Assembly (NCBI GenBank): GCA_013398615.1
Contig: VZSR01003803.1
Span: forward strand, 66,131,548 to 66,195,547
DNA from: Brachypodius melanocephalos
Taxonomy: Eukaryota; Chordata; Aves; Passeriformes; Pycnonotidae
Direction: 5' to 3'
Length of the DNA stretch: 64,000 nt
Part shown: piece after piece, positions 14,301 through 26,000 of the stretch
Numbering within the stretch: position 1 is the stretch's first letter
Layout: each line of letters starts with the position of its first letter
Notes under the pieces: generated by a model
Databases searched by the model: none
What the model was told of the DNA's origin: nothing
Seen by the model: the letters and a program-made list of their open reading frames with translations, nothing else
Position numbers and translations under genes: made by a program

Positions 14301-17300
14301 CAGAAATGAGATTAAGTGCCACGTGGAAGACAGAATGACATGGGAAAAAAGTGCTGAGTGGTGAAAGATGTCTGCACCACCTAAGGAAAGTAATAGTGCT
14401 CAACTCCAAAAGTCCACAAAGATTTCTAGCCCTTGGAGCAAGGTTGCAGATCAGTTTCAAGAGGACAGTTCTGATTATGCAAGAAACACAGCTCAAAAAT
14501 CTACCTGGATCTCAGACTGGGACCAAAACCAATGCTAACAGTTTTAAAAGCACCAACACACAACAAAAATTAAGTATGTGCACTTGTAAATATGAAACTG
14601 TATCCACCAAATGTTTATGTGAACAGTCATTACTGAAAAATAAACTAAGTTTTGTAAACTATTGCATATTTCATATTTTTTTCATTTGACTTAGTTCTGC
14701 ATTAATTCTATTTTTTTTTGTTGGATCTTCTCTGGATTCTCTTAAGATTTCTATGAGGGCAAGAGTATTCATAACTTTTGTGAGACAAAGAGGTGAAGGA
14801 CACCGAACAAATGAATTCAGGGAAGTTGATGAAATTCAGGGAGTTCAGCTGAAGAGTAAGACTATGTTCTCCAAATCTTTCATTTGGCATTTCAGTATCA
14901 AATCTGACTGAACTCCAGGCTCCTCAATCATTCCTGTATGTCTGCTGGGAGAGAGCAGATGACCACTACAATAAAAGCCATATCTAGATTATTTTGGCCA
15001 ACAAGAGAAGCAACCAAAGAAGAAAATAATTTCTCATTCAGTAAAAGGCACTGTTTTGTTACAAAAAGTGAAAACAGACTAAAATGTTCACTTAGAGGAT
15101 ATCTAGATGTGAAAAACACTTTCTACACATGTATTAGGCAAGATGGTTCTTTTAGGAGCAGAGAGAGGAGGGGAGTATTTTCAGAAAAAATATATAGCTA
15201 CATTTTTAAGCATTGAAGATTAGGGTCTAGGGAAAAGAACTTATGAAAAAGGTCAAATAAAAATAAATGTAGACTCAAAAACTTGAGTCTCTTTGGAAGG
15301 ATTTTTCTCCAAAAAGCCAGTATTTATTTGTTATAATACAGGTACTATCCATCATGCTGACACAGATGGTGTTTCTACATCTGCATTCTAGTTCAAATTA
15401 GAATTGCACTTTGGAGGTAAATCTTGTGACTGACTGTTAAACATGCTTAGGTTCATGGACCATATGACATGGGCTTTGTGGATTTTAGCCAAAACCTTAA
15501 GATACACTTCAAAAGCAGACCTGACAGAACTGAATCAGTGGTGAATATCCATGCCAGAGAACCAAGTGACAGCAAAGAAAACCTTGAGTGGACATTTCCA
15601 TGCATATATTCATCTGTGATGCCCTCAGATTCTTCATTAGTTCCATGTTGTCTTCCTTTCCTTTAATGACCCTTGTTTTACCTGCCAAAATAAACTCCAT
15701 CAGCTCTGCCTGAGTTGTTCATCTTCTCCTGAACCAGTCATCAAACACGCACATACATCCCTCAGCTCAGTTGCTTCTGCCAAATAAATTTATAACCTCG
15801 CTTGGCACTCCACGCTGTGGAATATAAACCCAACATGTGAAACCTCTTACTTACATGTTTAGAAAAGTGATGTCCAGCCCAAGGGTACAGTTTTTACAGG
15901 CTCTTGTTCATGCTCTGTTAGGTCACCCAACAGCTCGAGTGTGTGATTTTTAATTATTTAAACATAGTACAATATAAAGCATTTCCTAAGCACTAAGCTT
16001 TTATGCTTGCAATTACTTTCAACCAGAAATAAGGATTCCCTCATAGAAACCATAACTTGGTTAGATATATACTGAATCCTTCTTGGGGATATCTGGGATC
16101 CAGGCTGATCCTGTCAATGGATTCCTACTCTCTGCTACACAAAGGACAACAAGCATTGCCCCATGGACCACAGGGCTGAGTTTAACCATGGTGGAAGTCT
16201 GAAAAATGTTATCAAATATCAAAGGAATGTAAACAGACCACTTCTGAGAGTGTTTTATAGTGTCAACGAAAAAGTAGTTTGATGTTACAACTAAATTTTC
16301 CTAGTAGCAAGGTTTGTTAATCCTGGTGCTCTGCCTTTAACAATCTAGACTGCCAATTTTTCCTCACATGTATAGTCTCAGTGAAGCAATATTACCAGAT
16401 CTCATAAATCTCTGGATATTTGATAGTTTTCCTAAAGGCTCAGATCATAGTTAAATAACTGCAGGAATTTCAACTTTGAAGCTGATTTTTTTTCTCAAGA
16501 TATCCTGAAGCAATACTCAGCAAACCAAAACAAAAAATAAGCTCAATTGATTTCATAATCATGATTCTATTCAGGAATTCCAATGCAGAAATCCCATTTG
16601 TGACTTCTTAATGTTTCAAAATAATGTGTTAAAGCTGATAAAATGATTCATGAGAAAAAAATGAATGGTTTGCTTTTATTTATTTATTCTACTCCATGAA
16701 AAACCTATAAAATACTCGATCTGGATCTACTTGGCAGAATAAATGGGATTTCATTAAAATGAAAGGGATATAGCCATTATTACTATTATAGCAATTATTA
16801 CTATTGTAGCAATATTTCAGTTTTTAATGCTCTGAGTTATTTTTTACTCTATCTGTGCTTAATGTAAATGTTTTGGCTGAAGTATTTCTATTTCAACTTC
16901 ATTAGTCCTTTGTGATTTCTAAATAGACATTGAATAATTCATATTTACAGCATAAGAAAAATAGGAATATTACACCATCACCTACTTCAAATACGAAGAC
17001 ACAGAGAGAACCTGAACTCATGATAGCAGAAGTGTAATCTACATTTTGATAATTCAAATAGTAGGGACAAACTGTCAAAGGTTAAAGCTCCAAAGCACTG
17101 AATTACAAGATAGTCAATTAACATTTATTAATATGACAAAATAAAGGTATAGATTACATGAACTTTGCATTTTGTTAAACATAGTATGGCTGAACAAACT
17201 ATAAAATCACTGTGTTTTTTTCTGTCAGAAAAAAAAACCCCAAAAACTAAGAGGCACCATGTTATTAGGCTACCATAGGGAAAATGTTAAATATAAGAGG

Positions 17301-17969
17301 ATCACCAGTGACTGAATTATTTTTGTTATAGGCTAATGTAGTCAAGCAATGAAAGATTTGTGTGTTAGTATGTAGAGAAATAATATGAGGGGAAAAAATA
17401 TCTAAATCTTTTTGGCAGGAGACATGAAACGAAAGAAAATCACATCAAAAGCCAGGAAGTTATACTTATAAAATTCCTCCCTGAAAACCACGGTGATCTC
17501 CTATTACATTAATTCATAAAGCTGCTGGAAATGGCAGTTCCTGATGTACACATGGATTGCACAGGTATCAATTAAGATAGGCCAGGTGGGGGAAAAGGGC
17601 TCATACGGGGGCATTATGTATTAGATACTTGTTGTTCTTCACAGGGGACTTGGAGCACTTTTCAGAGTTCAAGGCTTAATTTGAAAATGTAACCCATCCC
17701 TTTCCATGAAAAGGGACACTCAAAGTGTGGAAAAGAAAGAGGCAAACCTAATTCTCTTCCATAGCCTTGTAGACCATCTTACCTTCCAGTCTTCCATCTC
17801 TTTGAGTATTAGAGCTACTGTCTCAGAGGAAAAAAGCATTTTAAATCATGACCTTCAGCATGCTCTGGAGACTGAATCTTCTCCTCTGCATGGAAGCTCC
17901 AGGGTCCATGAGTCCATGGAGATGTTCCACAGTAACTTTCAGAGAGAAAACAGCAAGTGGAACAAGTAG
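14301..17969. other. intergenic AT-rich DNA, nothing recognised
   Basis: No exon, CpG island or clear repeat family is visible in this 3.7 kb. Short open frames here have no motif. Confidence 0.5.
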
Positions 17970-17974
17970 GAAAA

Positions 17975-18092
17975 ACATAAGCAGAGCATTCCAGGTGTGT
18001 CCTGACAAGTGATAAATAGAGAGAGACAATTATTTCTTCATCTTTGCTCACTGGTGATGCTCTTATTGATACAACCTGGCATGTCAGGCAAA
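17975..18092 (-). mobile_element. CR1 LINE fragment, minus strand
   Basis: The segment beginning 'gagcattccaggtgtgtcc' and running to 'gatacaacctggcatg' follows the order of the distal ORF2 region of avian CR1 in reverse complement (the 'leucine-glu-cys-ser' part of the frame and 'ctgatacaggcc'). It is old and diverged, with neither end of the element preserved. Confidence 0.7.
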
Positions 18093-18734
18093 GGAGGAAA
18101 TGAGGAGGGATGAGCAGGACTCCCCCACCCACACAAATTCAGAGATGTTATGTCCATTCACCCCAAATGGGAAATGGCATCTTCAGTGGGCAAAGCATTC
18201 TTATCATGGGGCCTCACTATGGTGCAGAGATGAAAAACTGGAATACCAAACATAGCTAAGACCCAAAAGCTAGGGGCAGCGTGAAACAATAACAAGAACT
18301 GTGTTCAGTCTAGAAATAGGATTAATAATTATCATCCCACTAATCTTGCATTTTGCTTTCTAGATATTGAGAAAATATATGAACAACAGCAGCCATGAGG
18401 TGTGCTTTGGGATCAGGATTGTATGAAGTACAACAAGGTTTTCCTAGAAGCTGAGGGACATTCCATATATAACTCTAGAAGTCACAGGCCCTTCTTATAT
18501 TACCTTGGTATGAAAGAACTCCTGTGAGAGCTGAGAGCAAGATTGGGAGAACAGTCCAGAAACTGCCCATTAGCTTTCACTTGGGAGACAGCCATGGCTA
18601 CAGCTTCAACAAACATTTCCCTAATAAATCACAGGGAATGGGGGAGACCCAGGGCCAGTCCCATTCCAGCAGGCAATGTGAAACACTACTAAGGGACCAC
18701 CAGGGCAGACAGACCTATCCACAAGTCACTCTGT

Positions 18735-18735
<1 letters not shown>

Positions 18736-18789
<54 letters not shown>
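18736..18789. repeat. perfect poly(A) run, 54 bases
   Basis: 54 uninterrupted A. It could be the tail of a recent retrocopy on the plus strand or simply an expanded homopolymer. I did not recognise the sequence upstream of it as a known gene or SINE. Confidence 0.9.
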
Positions 18790-18791
<2 letters not shown>

Positions 18792-19500
18792 ATAGCTCAT
18801 AACAGACTACATTCATCACAGAGTTCAGAAATTATTTGTCTTCTGACCAAAAAAAACTTGTCTTGAACACCGATCAATATTTTATTGGCAAGCTCAGACT
18901 CAAATGATACATTCATATCTATTTGTTGGAATAAATGTGCATGAAAAAACCCACGAGTCTTTGCTTTGAATTCAGTTTTAAGTAATTAGTATGCTTTCTA
19001 CATGGTGCTGATTTAACAAAAATCAAAAGACTACTCCTCCCATACAGGAAGATAAGTCTAATGAAAGAGTTGGAGAGTCTCAAGGTACTCCTGCATTTCA
19101 GAAAGACAGTAGCACAGCTGCAAACCAACAATGGCTTTTGTGTCCAGCATCCAGGACTAAAAAAGTCTTTACCATCCTGTGCAACACATAAGCAATATTG
19201 CCAAGTTTAGTTCTTTTAAATAGATTGAATTTCAATTAGATGTCATTTGAATCCCGAGGATAAATTTCCCATTTTTTGGTACCTCTGGCTTTGCATTACT
19301 GCTCACTATAAGGTAACTTAAATGTACTTTGGAAGAACAACTGTACTTTCAGAAGTCTAAAGAAATCAGCAGTAGATGTCAACAACTTGGCAGAAGGTTT
19401 TTCTAAAGAAGATTTTTCCTAATATTCAAATAATTAGCAGCTTGGGAAAAGTTCGTTCAGGGATGGTCTTGCAAGGCAAAGCCTGGGAAGCTTTCGGTGC
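18790..19500. other. upstream flank of EGFL6, nothing recognised
   Basis: AT-rich DNA between the poly(A) run and the CpG island. It may hold distal promoter elements, but I see no specific site I can defend. Confidence 0.4.
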
Positions 19501-19856
19501 CAACGCAGTTTCCCGATGATGGAAAACCACGGCAGCGCTGCCACGGGGGACAGCGTGTGCCTGCGGCGGCAGAGCCCGCGGGACACCCGGCTGTGCACGG
19601 GGTGATGAAACACCGGCGGCACGGCTTTCCCCGGGGCAGCATCACCGTGGCTCCACGGTCGGCTCCGGGGCAGCCTGCCCTGCTCCGGCCGGGACCACCC
19701 GCTCCTCTCGGCCCCGATCCCTGCCCGCCCGGGCTGCAGGCGCGGGGGAGCGCGGCCGGAGGCGGCTCCGCCCTGCCCCGCCCCGCCCGGTTATACGGCC
19801 CCGTCCAGCCGCCCGCCCGCGCTCCGGGGCTGCCGCCGCGCCGCCGAGGGATAGCC

Positions 19857-19892
19857 CGAGGGACAGCTCGAAGGACAGCTCGAGGGACAGCC
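19857..19892 (+). repeat. three 12-bp tandem units in EGFL6 5' UTR
   Basis: Units cgagggacagct, cgaaggacagct and cgagggacagcc are consecutive. They lie about 50 bp before the start codon, in the inferred 5' UTR. Confidence 0.9.
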
Positions 19893-19942
19893 AGACAGCG
19901 CCGGGGTCGGGGCCGGGCCGCCCGCCCGCCGGTGCCCGGGCG

Positions 19943-20010
19943 ATGGTGACGGCGCCCGGGAGCGCCCTGCTCGCCGCGCTGCTCGCCGCCGGGCTGGCTG
20001 CTGTGGGCAG
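19943..20010 (+). CDS. EGFL6: EGFL6 exon 1: signal peptide
   Basis: The ATG in good context (GCG before, G after) opens a short, strongly hydrophobic Ala/Leu-rich signal peptide. Cleavage is likely near Val-Gly-Ser, about residue 22-23. The exon ends in GGCAG before GTGAGG and leaves two bases of a Ser codon, completed by exon 2 (phase 2). Confidence 0.9.
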
Positions 20011-23000
20011 GTGAGGGGGACATGGGCGGGGGTGGGCGGGAGGGCCCGGGCACCACAGCCCCGCTCGCGGCGGGTCCGGCTCCCCCGGGGCTGGGTGCCG
20101 GGGCTGGGTGCCGCTGCTCTCGGGCGGGTCCGGCTCCCCCGGGGCTGGGTACCGGGGCTGGGTACGGCTGCTCCCGGAGGCCCCGAGGGTGGCGGGCGCT
20201 CCCCGCCGTGCCCGGGGTGTCCGCGGGCTCGCCCCGCCGATAGCCGAGCCCCGGGGCCGTGGTGCTGAACGGCGCCCGCCCGGTTCGTGCGCTCCGGCGG
20301 GAGAATGAGCCGCTCCCCCGTGGTACTCACAGCGGAGCTGGGGACTCGTGCGCTGCGAAAAGTGGCAGCTTAAGTGGCGGTCCGAATGGGGGAACAGCTG
20401 CACCATCTGTGGAAAGGTGTGAGCACCTCTCGCTCTTGGTCTTCAGTGTAAACGGCCCTTCACCAGCAGCCAGTCATCACAGATGCTGGGTTCCGTGGAG
20501 ACAGGTATACTTTGGAAACAGAAGGAGATTTTGAGAGAGCATCAATAAAACCACTTAGTCCAGACCGAGCCATTCAAATGTTCCCTCTCCCAGTTCTCCA
20601 GAAGCCGAAGCTGCAACAAGGGAATAGCTCGTAAATGGAGAATTCGTAACAATTTCATATGAAGCCTTCAAGGTATTTTGTGGTTTATTTCTTTAATATT
20701 ATGTCTGAATAGAAACATTTGTCATCAACAAGTGGCAGTGTGCTGTTCCATCACATGCGAGGCTGTTGAATGGTCAGGTCCTGAGGAAGTGGAAGTTCAC
20801 AAACTCCAGACCTGCTCTTATGTCTTAGAAAAAGCACATTTGTTATTCTACACCACCTCACACCATTGTTGAGGATGGCCGGGGGAAAGGACTGTCCTCC
20901 AGGAGGAAGGAGTTCCTTCCAGTCAACAAAACATGGTGGAGGAAGCCTGTCTGGTCTATTATTGGGGTATTTTCATGTGAAATGTTTCTTTTGTTCTACC
21001 TACTGTCATTAGCATTGTTGCTGTTACTGTTCATTTCTTTGTCTCATTGCTGTTTCCAGTAAATTGTTCTTACCTCAGCCTGCGGTCTTTGCCTATTGTG
21101 CCTCCAATTCTCAATTCCATTCTGCTGCAAGGGGAAGAATGAGGGGAAATGGGGAGAGCAAGAGAGGGTCCATGTGCTTGTGGAGGGTGTTGGTGGGGGG
21201 ACTGATCTGGGAAATACCATTCCTAAACCATAAGAACAATACAGGTTACAGCAGCAGTGAAACTTAGTCCCACTTGGTTTAAAATGGTGCTAATGGCTCA
21301 CAGCAATCTTGTGACAGCTAATGCAGCCAGCTCTTTATTTCAGGCACCTCAACTCAGGTGACCCTGGGTTGTTGTGGTTACTATTCATCCTCACTGTTCT
21401 TTGCTAAATCTCACATAGTGCTGTCAGCAACACCACAGCCACATAAAATCAATTACTTCTCAGATCCCTGGGCACCCTGGACTGCTAAATAGCCACTTGT
21501 TACATTTAGCACCAGTGCTGCCTCTCAGAGAGCAGAGCTCTTCAGACACCACTCTTCCACCGACCTGTGCTGTGATCTGACCTGCACAGTGTGCCTTCTC
21601 TTGCCTTTCTTTTCCAGTCACGTATTTTGGCTGCAGGTTCTTCAAGGCTAGGAATTTTTTGCACACTGAGCAGGCTGTGGTAAGTCCAGCCATCTCTCTC
21701 AGGTACTTTAGGTAGCCCCTCTGAAATCCTACTGGAATATCAGACAAGGAAGGATCAGAAGTGCCTCGTGCCTCCAAACTATATCACTTCTTACCCAATA
21801 TCCAGGAGGTTCATGTGACATTCTCCCAGAAGGGGTCTGCAGCCTGAAAGAATCTCATCTTTCTAAATTTCTTTTTCAAAAAAATGCTAAACTCCCGATA
21901 GAAATAGCTAAGCTGCTGGGTATTGATTCTTCATGGGTGAGAGGGACTAACCTGGCAAAACTGGTTTTCCTCCCAGAGTTTGAGATCTAGTTGATCTTTC
22001 CCTCTGCCAAAGCTAAGTTTTATCTTGATGCTTGTGGAACTCAGAACAAGACTTTTGACCTTGTCCAGGGAAATATCTATACAGTTCAGCTATGTTAATT
22101 TAATTTGCAGCTTTATGGAACATTTCCCAGTTTTAAGGAAAGTTTGTTCTGAAATCTTGAGAGATATTGTATACTTTATAATGACATTATTTTTATATTG
22201 AGGTAAATTATTAAATAAAACATTACCAAAGCAGTTTTTCCTGTGAAAATGACCACCTTTTGGAAAAGAATGAGATCCTTCTTCCTCCAGACTTTAAGCA
22301 TTTTAACCTTCCAGGGGAGTCATAGTGCTATCCAGATGCATAAGGATTTTCCAGATTCAAAGGGATTTTCTGGGATGGAAGAGGAATGTATATTTACTAT
22401 CCAGGTGAATTCAAGGCCACATTCTAGTCTGCAACCAGAACATATGTTCTTTAACTTGTATACTTGCAAGTGATGTAAGCCAGCAGCATATGAATAACAA
22501 AATGGGAAAAGGTTATTTTATTGACTGTAGATGCAGAGGCAGGGTGCTGATTTGTCACACACACACACAGAGGAGTTATAGCTGTTCAACACACTTTTTC
22601 ACCTGTCTGAAGATGTTCATGTACTCCTTAAACTGCATCACTGGGTTGATGGCAAAGGTTGGGTAGCTTCAGAACAATTTATTCCAGCACTGAAGCCTTT
22701 TTACTTGCCAAGTGACATGAAGACCATTCCTATGTTTAGAATATCTCAGATACATGAACTTATGCATTTCCCCTAAACTCCGTTCTGGTTCCAATGGTTC
22801 AGTTACTAAAGGAAACTCTGGAGTAACATCTTGTGCCTTTGAAGTGTATACATATATTTGTTCTACTAGTTTGCTTCAGTGATGTTTGCAGGAACTGTCT
22901 TGATGTGAGCAGATAAGCACAGGAGGATACAGGCAAAGCACTCCTATAATGTCATAAAATACTACCTTTTTTGTGGTATTTGTAGTATTTGTAGCCTCAG

Positions 23001-26000
23001 ACTAAAAAATGCAAAAGTTCACGCCTGATGAATTTTTCCCATAATTTTTTTCCCATCATGAGATTTCTCTTGCAATGTGTTGCCCCCCTCAGTACCCCAA
23101 ATCACTAATTATAAAGCTCTCACCAAAAAGGAATTTTAAAACCAACACTTTGGGTTTAAACTGGGTTAAAACCAACACTTTGGTCTCTTTGATGAAAATG
23201 CATTTTAAATTATGACTTGGATAAAGCAATGGGGACAGGGGATTTTGCATAAAGGAAAGAATTTCATAAAGGGGACAGGTATGTGGTGGTGGACAACTTA
23301 AGTAACAGCAAGCAGAGGGAGAAGAGAACTTAAGCCACAGCACTCATAGAAGCACACAAGAGGTCTAGAAGATTTACACAGTTGTGGATTTCCACTAGAT
23401 TTATAATTTTGGCAACTAATATGGCAGGTTTTCCAACTCTTGCAGCTGTTGATCTGCACAATGAGTTTGAACCCCCTGGGCTTATTGGCAGGTGAAATGA
23501 ACATTAATTTGTACGGTCAGGGAGTCTCATGCAGCCAGAATGCTGGGGACTGTCTGCACTTATGTAATCACTTTGCATGTGTGCAGTGGCCATGAGCCTG
23601 CAAGTCACTGACATTTATGGGGCTGACTGATGTTCTCAACATGCTTTTCTGTAGAATCAGTCTTTCCTCATCTGAGGCAACAGTGCTGTCAGTTATGGCA
23701 TCATATATTTGATCCAGTTGTTCATGTGACACAAACTGAGGCAGTCCTATTGACTTCATTGATATTAAGATCGCTCATTCTGGCAAGGGAGCTGGCTGTA
23801 TTTTTTCCCTTTGCTATGTGTCTTATTAGAAAGAGTTTGCCTTGCACAGTTAATTTATTGCATCACCCCAGTTTCTTTGGTCAAATGCAAGTTTGCATTC
23901 CTGTCTAGGAACACTGCTTTAGGTTTGGTAAAATGAAAATTCCTGCCAGTGGGTAAAACTGTAATAAATATAAATAATAAAAGAATTGTAGGATGAGGAA
24001 TGGACTAGAGCAATTTCCTGCTGGAGCTAGTGTTTGTCCTTCCTCACGCAGCTCCAGGGCTCGTGGGCAGCTGGGGGCTGTGAGCCAGCCTGGGGTGTGT
24101 CACTACGGTTCCAGGCTGGATTGCTGTCCTGGCTGGAGGAAGAACAAGGGCCACTGTGAAGGTAACATTAACTCTGTTTGTTTCCTCTCTGTTGGTGCGT
24201 ACTTGTTACTAATAAGAAAGTTTCTTACCTGTCTGCCAGAAGTTACAGAAGGAAAACTTCTGAGGAATGAAATCTCCTAACTCTGTGAGAGAGCAAATAA
24301 AACATGCTTGAGAGACCATCTCCCCCAAAAAACCAGAGCTTTGGGTAAAATAACACATAACTTGCATGTTCAGAAATTCTTAGATCCAGAAGGCACCATC
24401 TGTTCTAAGCTCCTGCTCAGCCCTGGTCAGTAGCTATGCTGTCACAGCTGTTGAGTACGTGCCATAAATGCAGTGTTTTCTAATGCTATGAAAGGACCCT
24501 TAAAAATATTTTATATCAGTTGGTATTCTTTATCTTCAGATTACACAGCCTCTAAGAACCAGAAGGTTTTAACTTACTAAGAATAGAAATAAAACTCAAT
24601 CAATAAGTGCCCCTGACTTGTGCTTGGGTAGCCAGCCAGCATTCTGGTCTGTGGATCGTTTGCTTAATGAAGAGACAATGAGTCTTAAGACGCTTTTAAT
24701 TTGTAAAAGGTCTACATATCCCAAGGAGAATGCAGTATGGAATCTCTCTCTCCAACTGTACTTGGGCAAAACACAACAAAATCATAAAATACATGTTTTG
24801 AAAATCTTTTTCAGATGTTGCACCTGTTGTCCCAGAAAGTTTTGTCTTTTGTATCTAGTGAATTTGTATAAATGCTTAAGTTAATAATTCATTGCTGAAA
24901 ATCCATGTACTAAAAGGGAAAGATGCTAACACATCTCTGCTCTGTGTATATTATATGCCATTTTTAAAAAGGGAAAATGGATAATTTTAGTATTTCTTGC
25001 ATTGCCTAATTGCACTTTCATTTTGATTAAATTAATACCTGGAGGGATAACTGGCAAATGTAACTTTCGATCAGCCAGTGGAGTAGGTTGTCTTGTTTTA
25101 AAGCAATAGGTTTTCATAAAATTTGAAGACTGTTCTTTGGCAAATTACTTTAAGCCACCTATAATGTAATTCTGCATTGTAAATCCAGATGTTTTGCTCT
25201 GCTTCAGTGCTAACACTGCAAGCTGGTCTTTTGCAGTCTTGCATCTCCTCAGTTACAGAAGAGAAATGTGTCCATCCATGGGAGAACATCCCAAACAGGG
25301 ATGCTTTGGATCCCAGGGGAAAAGGCTGGTCTTGCAGTGTGTCGTGTTGCATTCATGGCTGGAAGAAATGTTTAAAAATGCCTCAATCTGCAGAGTTAGT
25401 ACCTTCAGTACATCTGAATGTCTCTGTTAAAATAGGGAAGATAGTTGAATTCAGAAAAAATAATTTTAATATTAATTTTTCTCTGTAGGAACTAAACTTT
25501 CCTATAGTTCGCAGATCAGCTTAACTACACAAGGAATCGAGATTCACATCCTGGTGCACACTCTTTCACTGTTTCCTCAGAGGGAGCCCTGATATAAATT
25601 CATGTTTGGTTTGCTCTTCCTGAATAACCCCCATGCTGACAATTAGAGTGATTTCAAGAGCCCTAAGGCTTATAAAAGTCAGTATTTAATTTCTGATTGA
25701 TGATCCAGAAGACTTAGGGTTGCTTTTTAATGCATCCCGGTTAAATGTAGCCCTCTCAAATTATTGTAAACCTGATGGAATTATACTTGTTGTGATGTGT
25801 GGTAAGGACAGTTGCTTGATGACAGATGTGCTCTGGATGTTCCACCGTGGGATAGACACATTCCTTAGCTGTGACTGAGGAGATCCAAGACTGTAAACTG
25901 CTATAGGATTATGTCTCCTTTGGCTCTAGGAGAGTGCTGTTGCCTCTTTCCTAATTCAGATGCCAAGCATAGCAATTCAAGCTGCTGGCCACCTGCTTCT

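Larger units (their letters stand above)
19540..20340. promoter_or_regulatory. EGFL6: CpG-island promoter of EGFL6
   Basis: There is an abrupt switch from AT-rich DNA to very GC- and CpG-rich DNA, enclosing the first coding exon. Overlapping GC boxes (Sp1-type, CCCCGCCCC) lie at 19776-19789. A weak TATA-like TTATAC lies at 19791-19796, so a start site near 19815-19830 and a 5' UTR of roughly 120 bp are plausible but inferred. Long open frames on both strands here come from the lack of AT-rich stop codons. Confidence 0.85.

Noticed and set aside
18524..18802. Frame ending in a long Lys run
   Set aside because: The Lys run is the 54-base poly(A). No other evidence for coding.
19457..20406. Long minus-strand frames (up to 254 codons) over the EGFL6 promoter
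   Set aside because: Pro/Arg/Ala/Gly-rich output of a CpG island with few stop codons. The plus strand carries the real signal-peptide exon in the same place.
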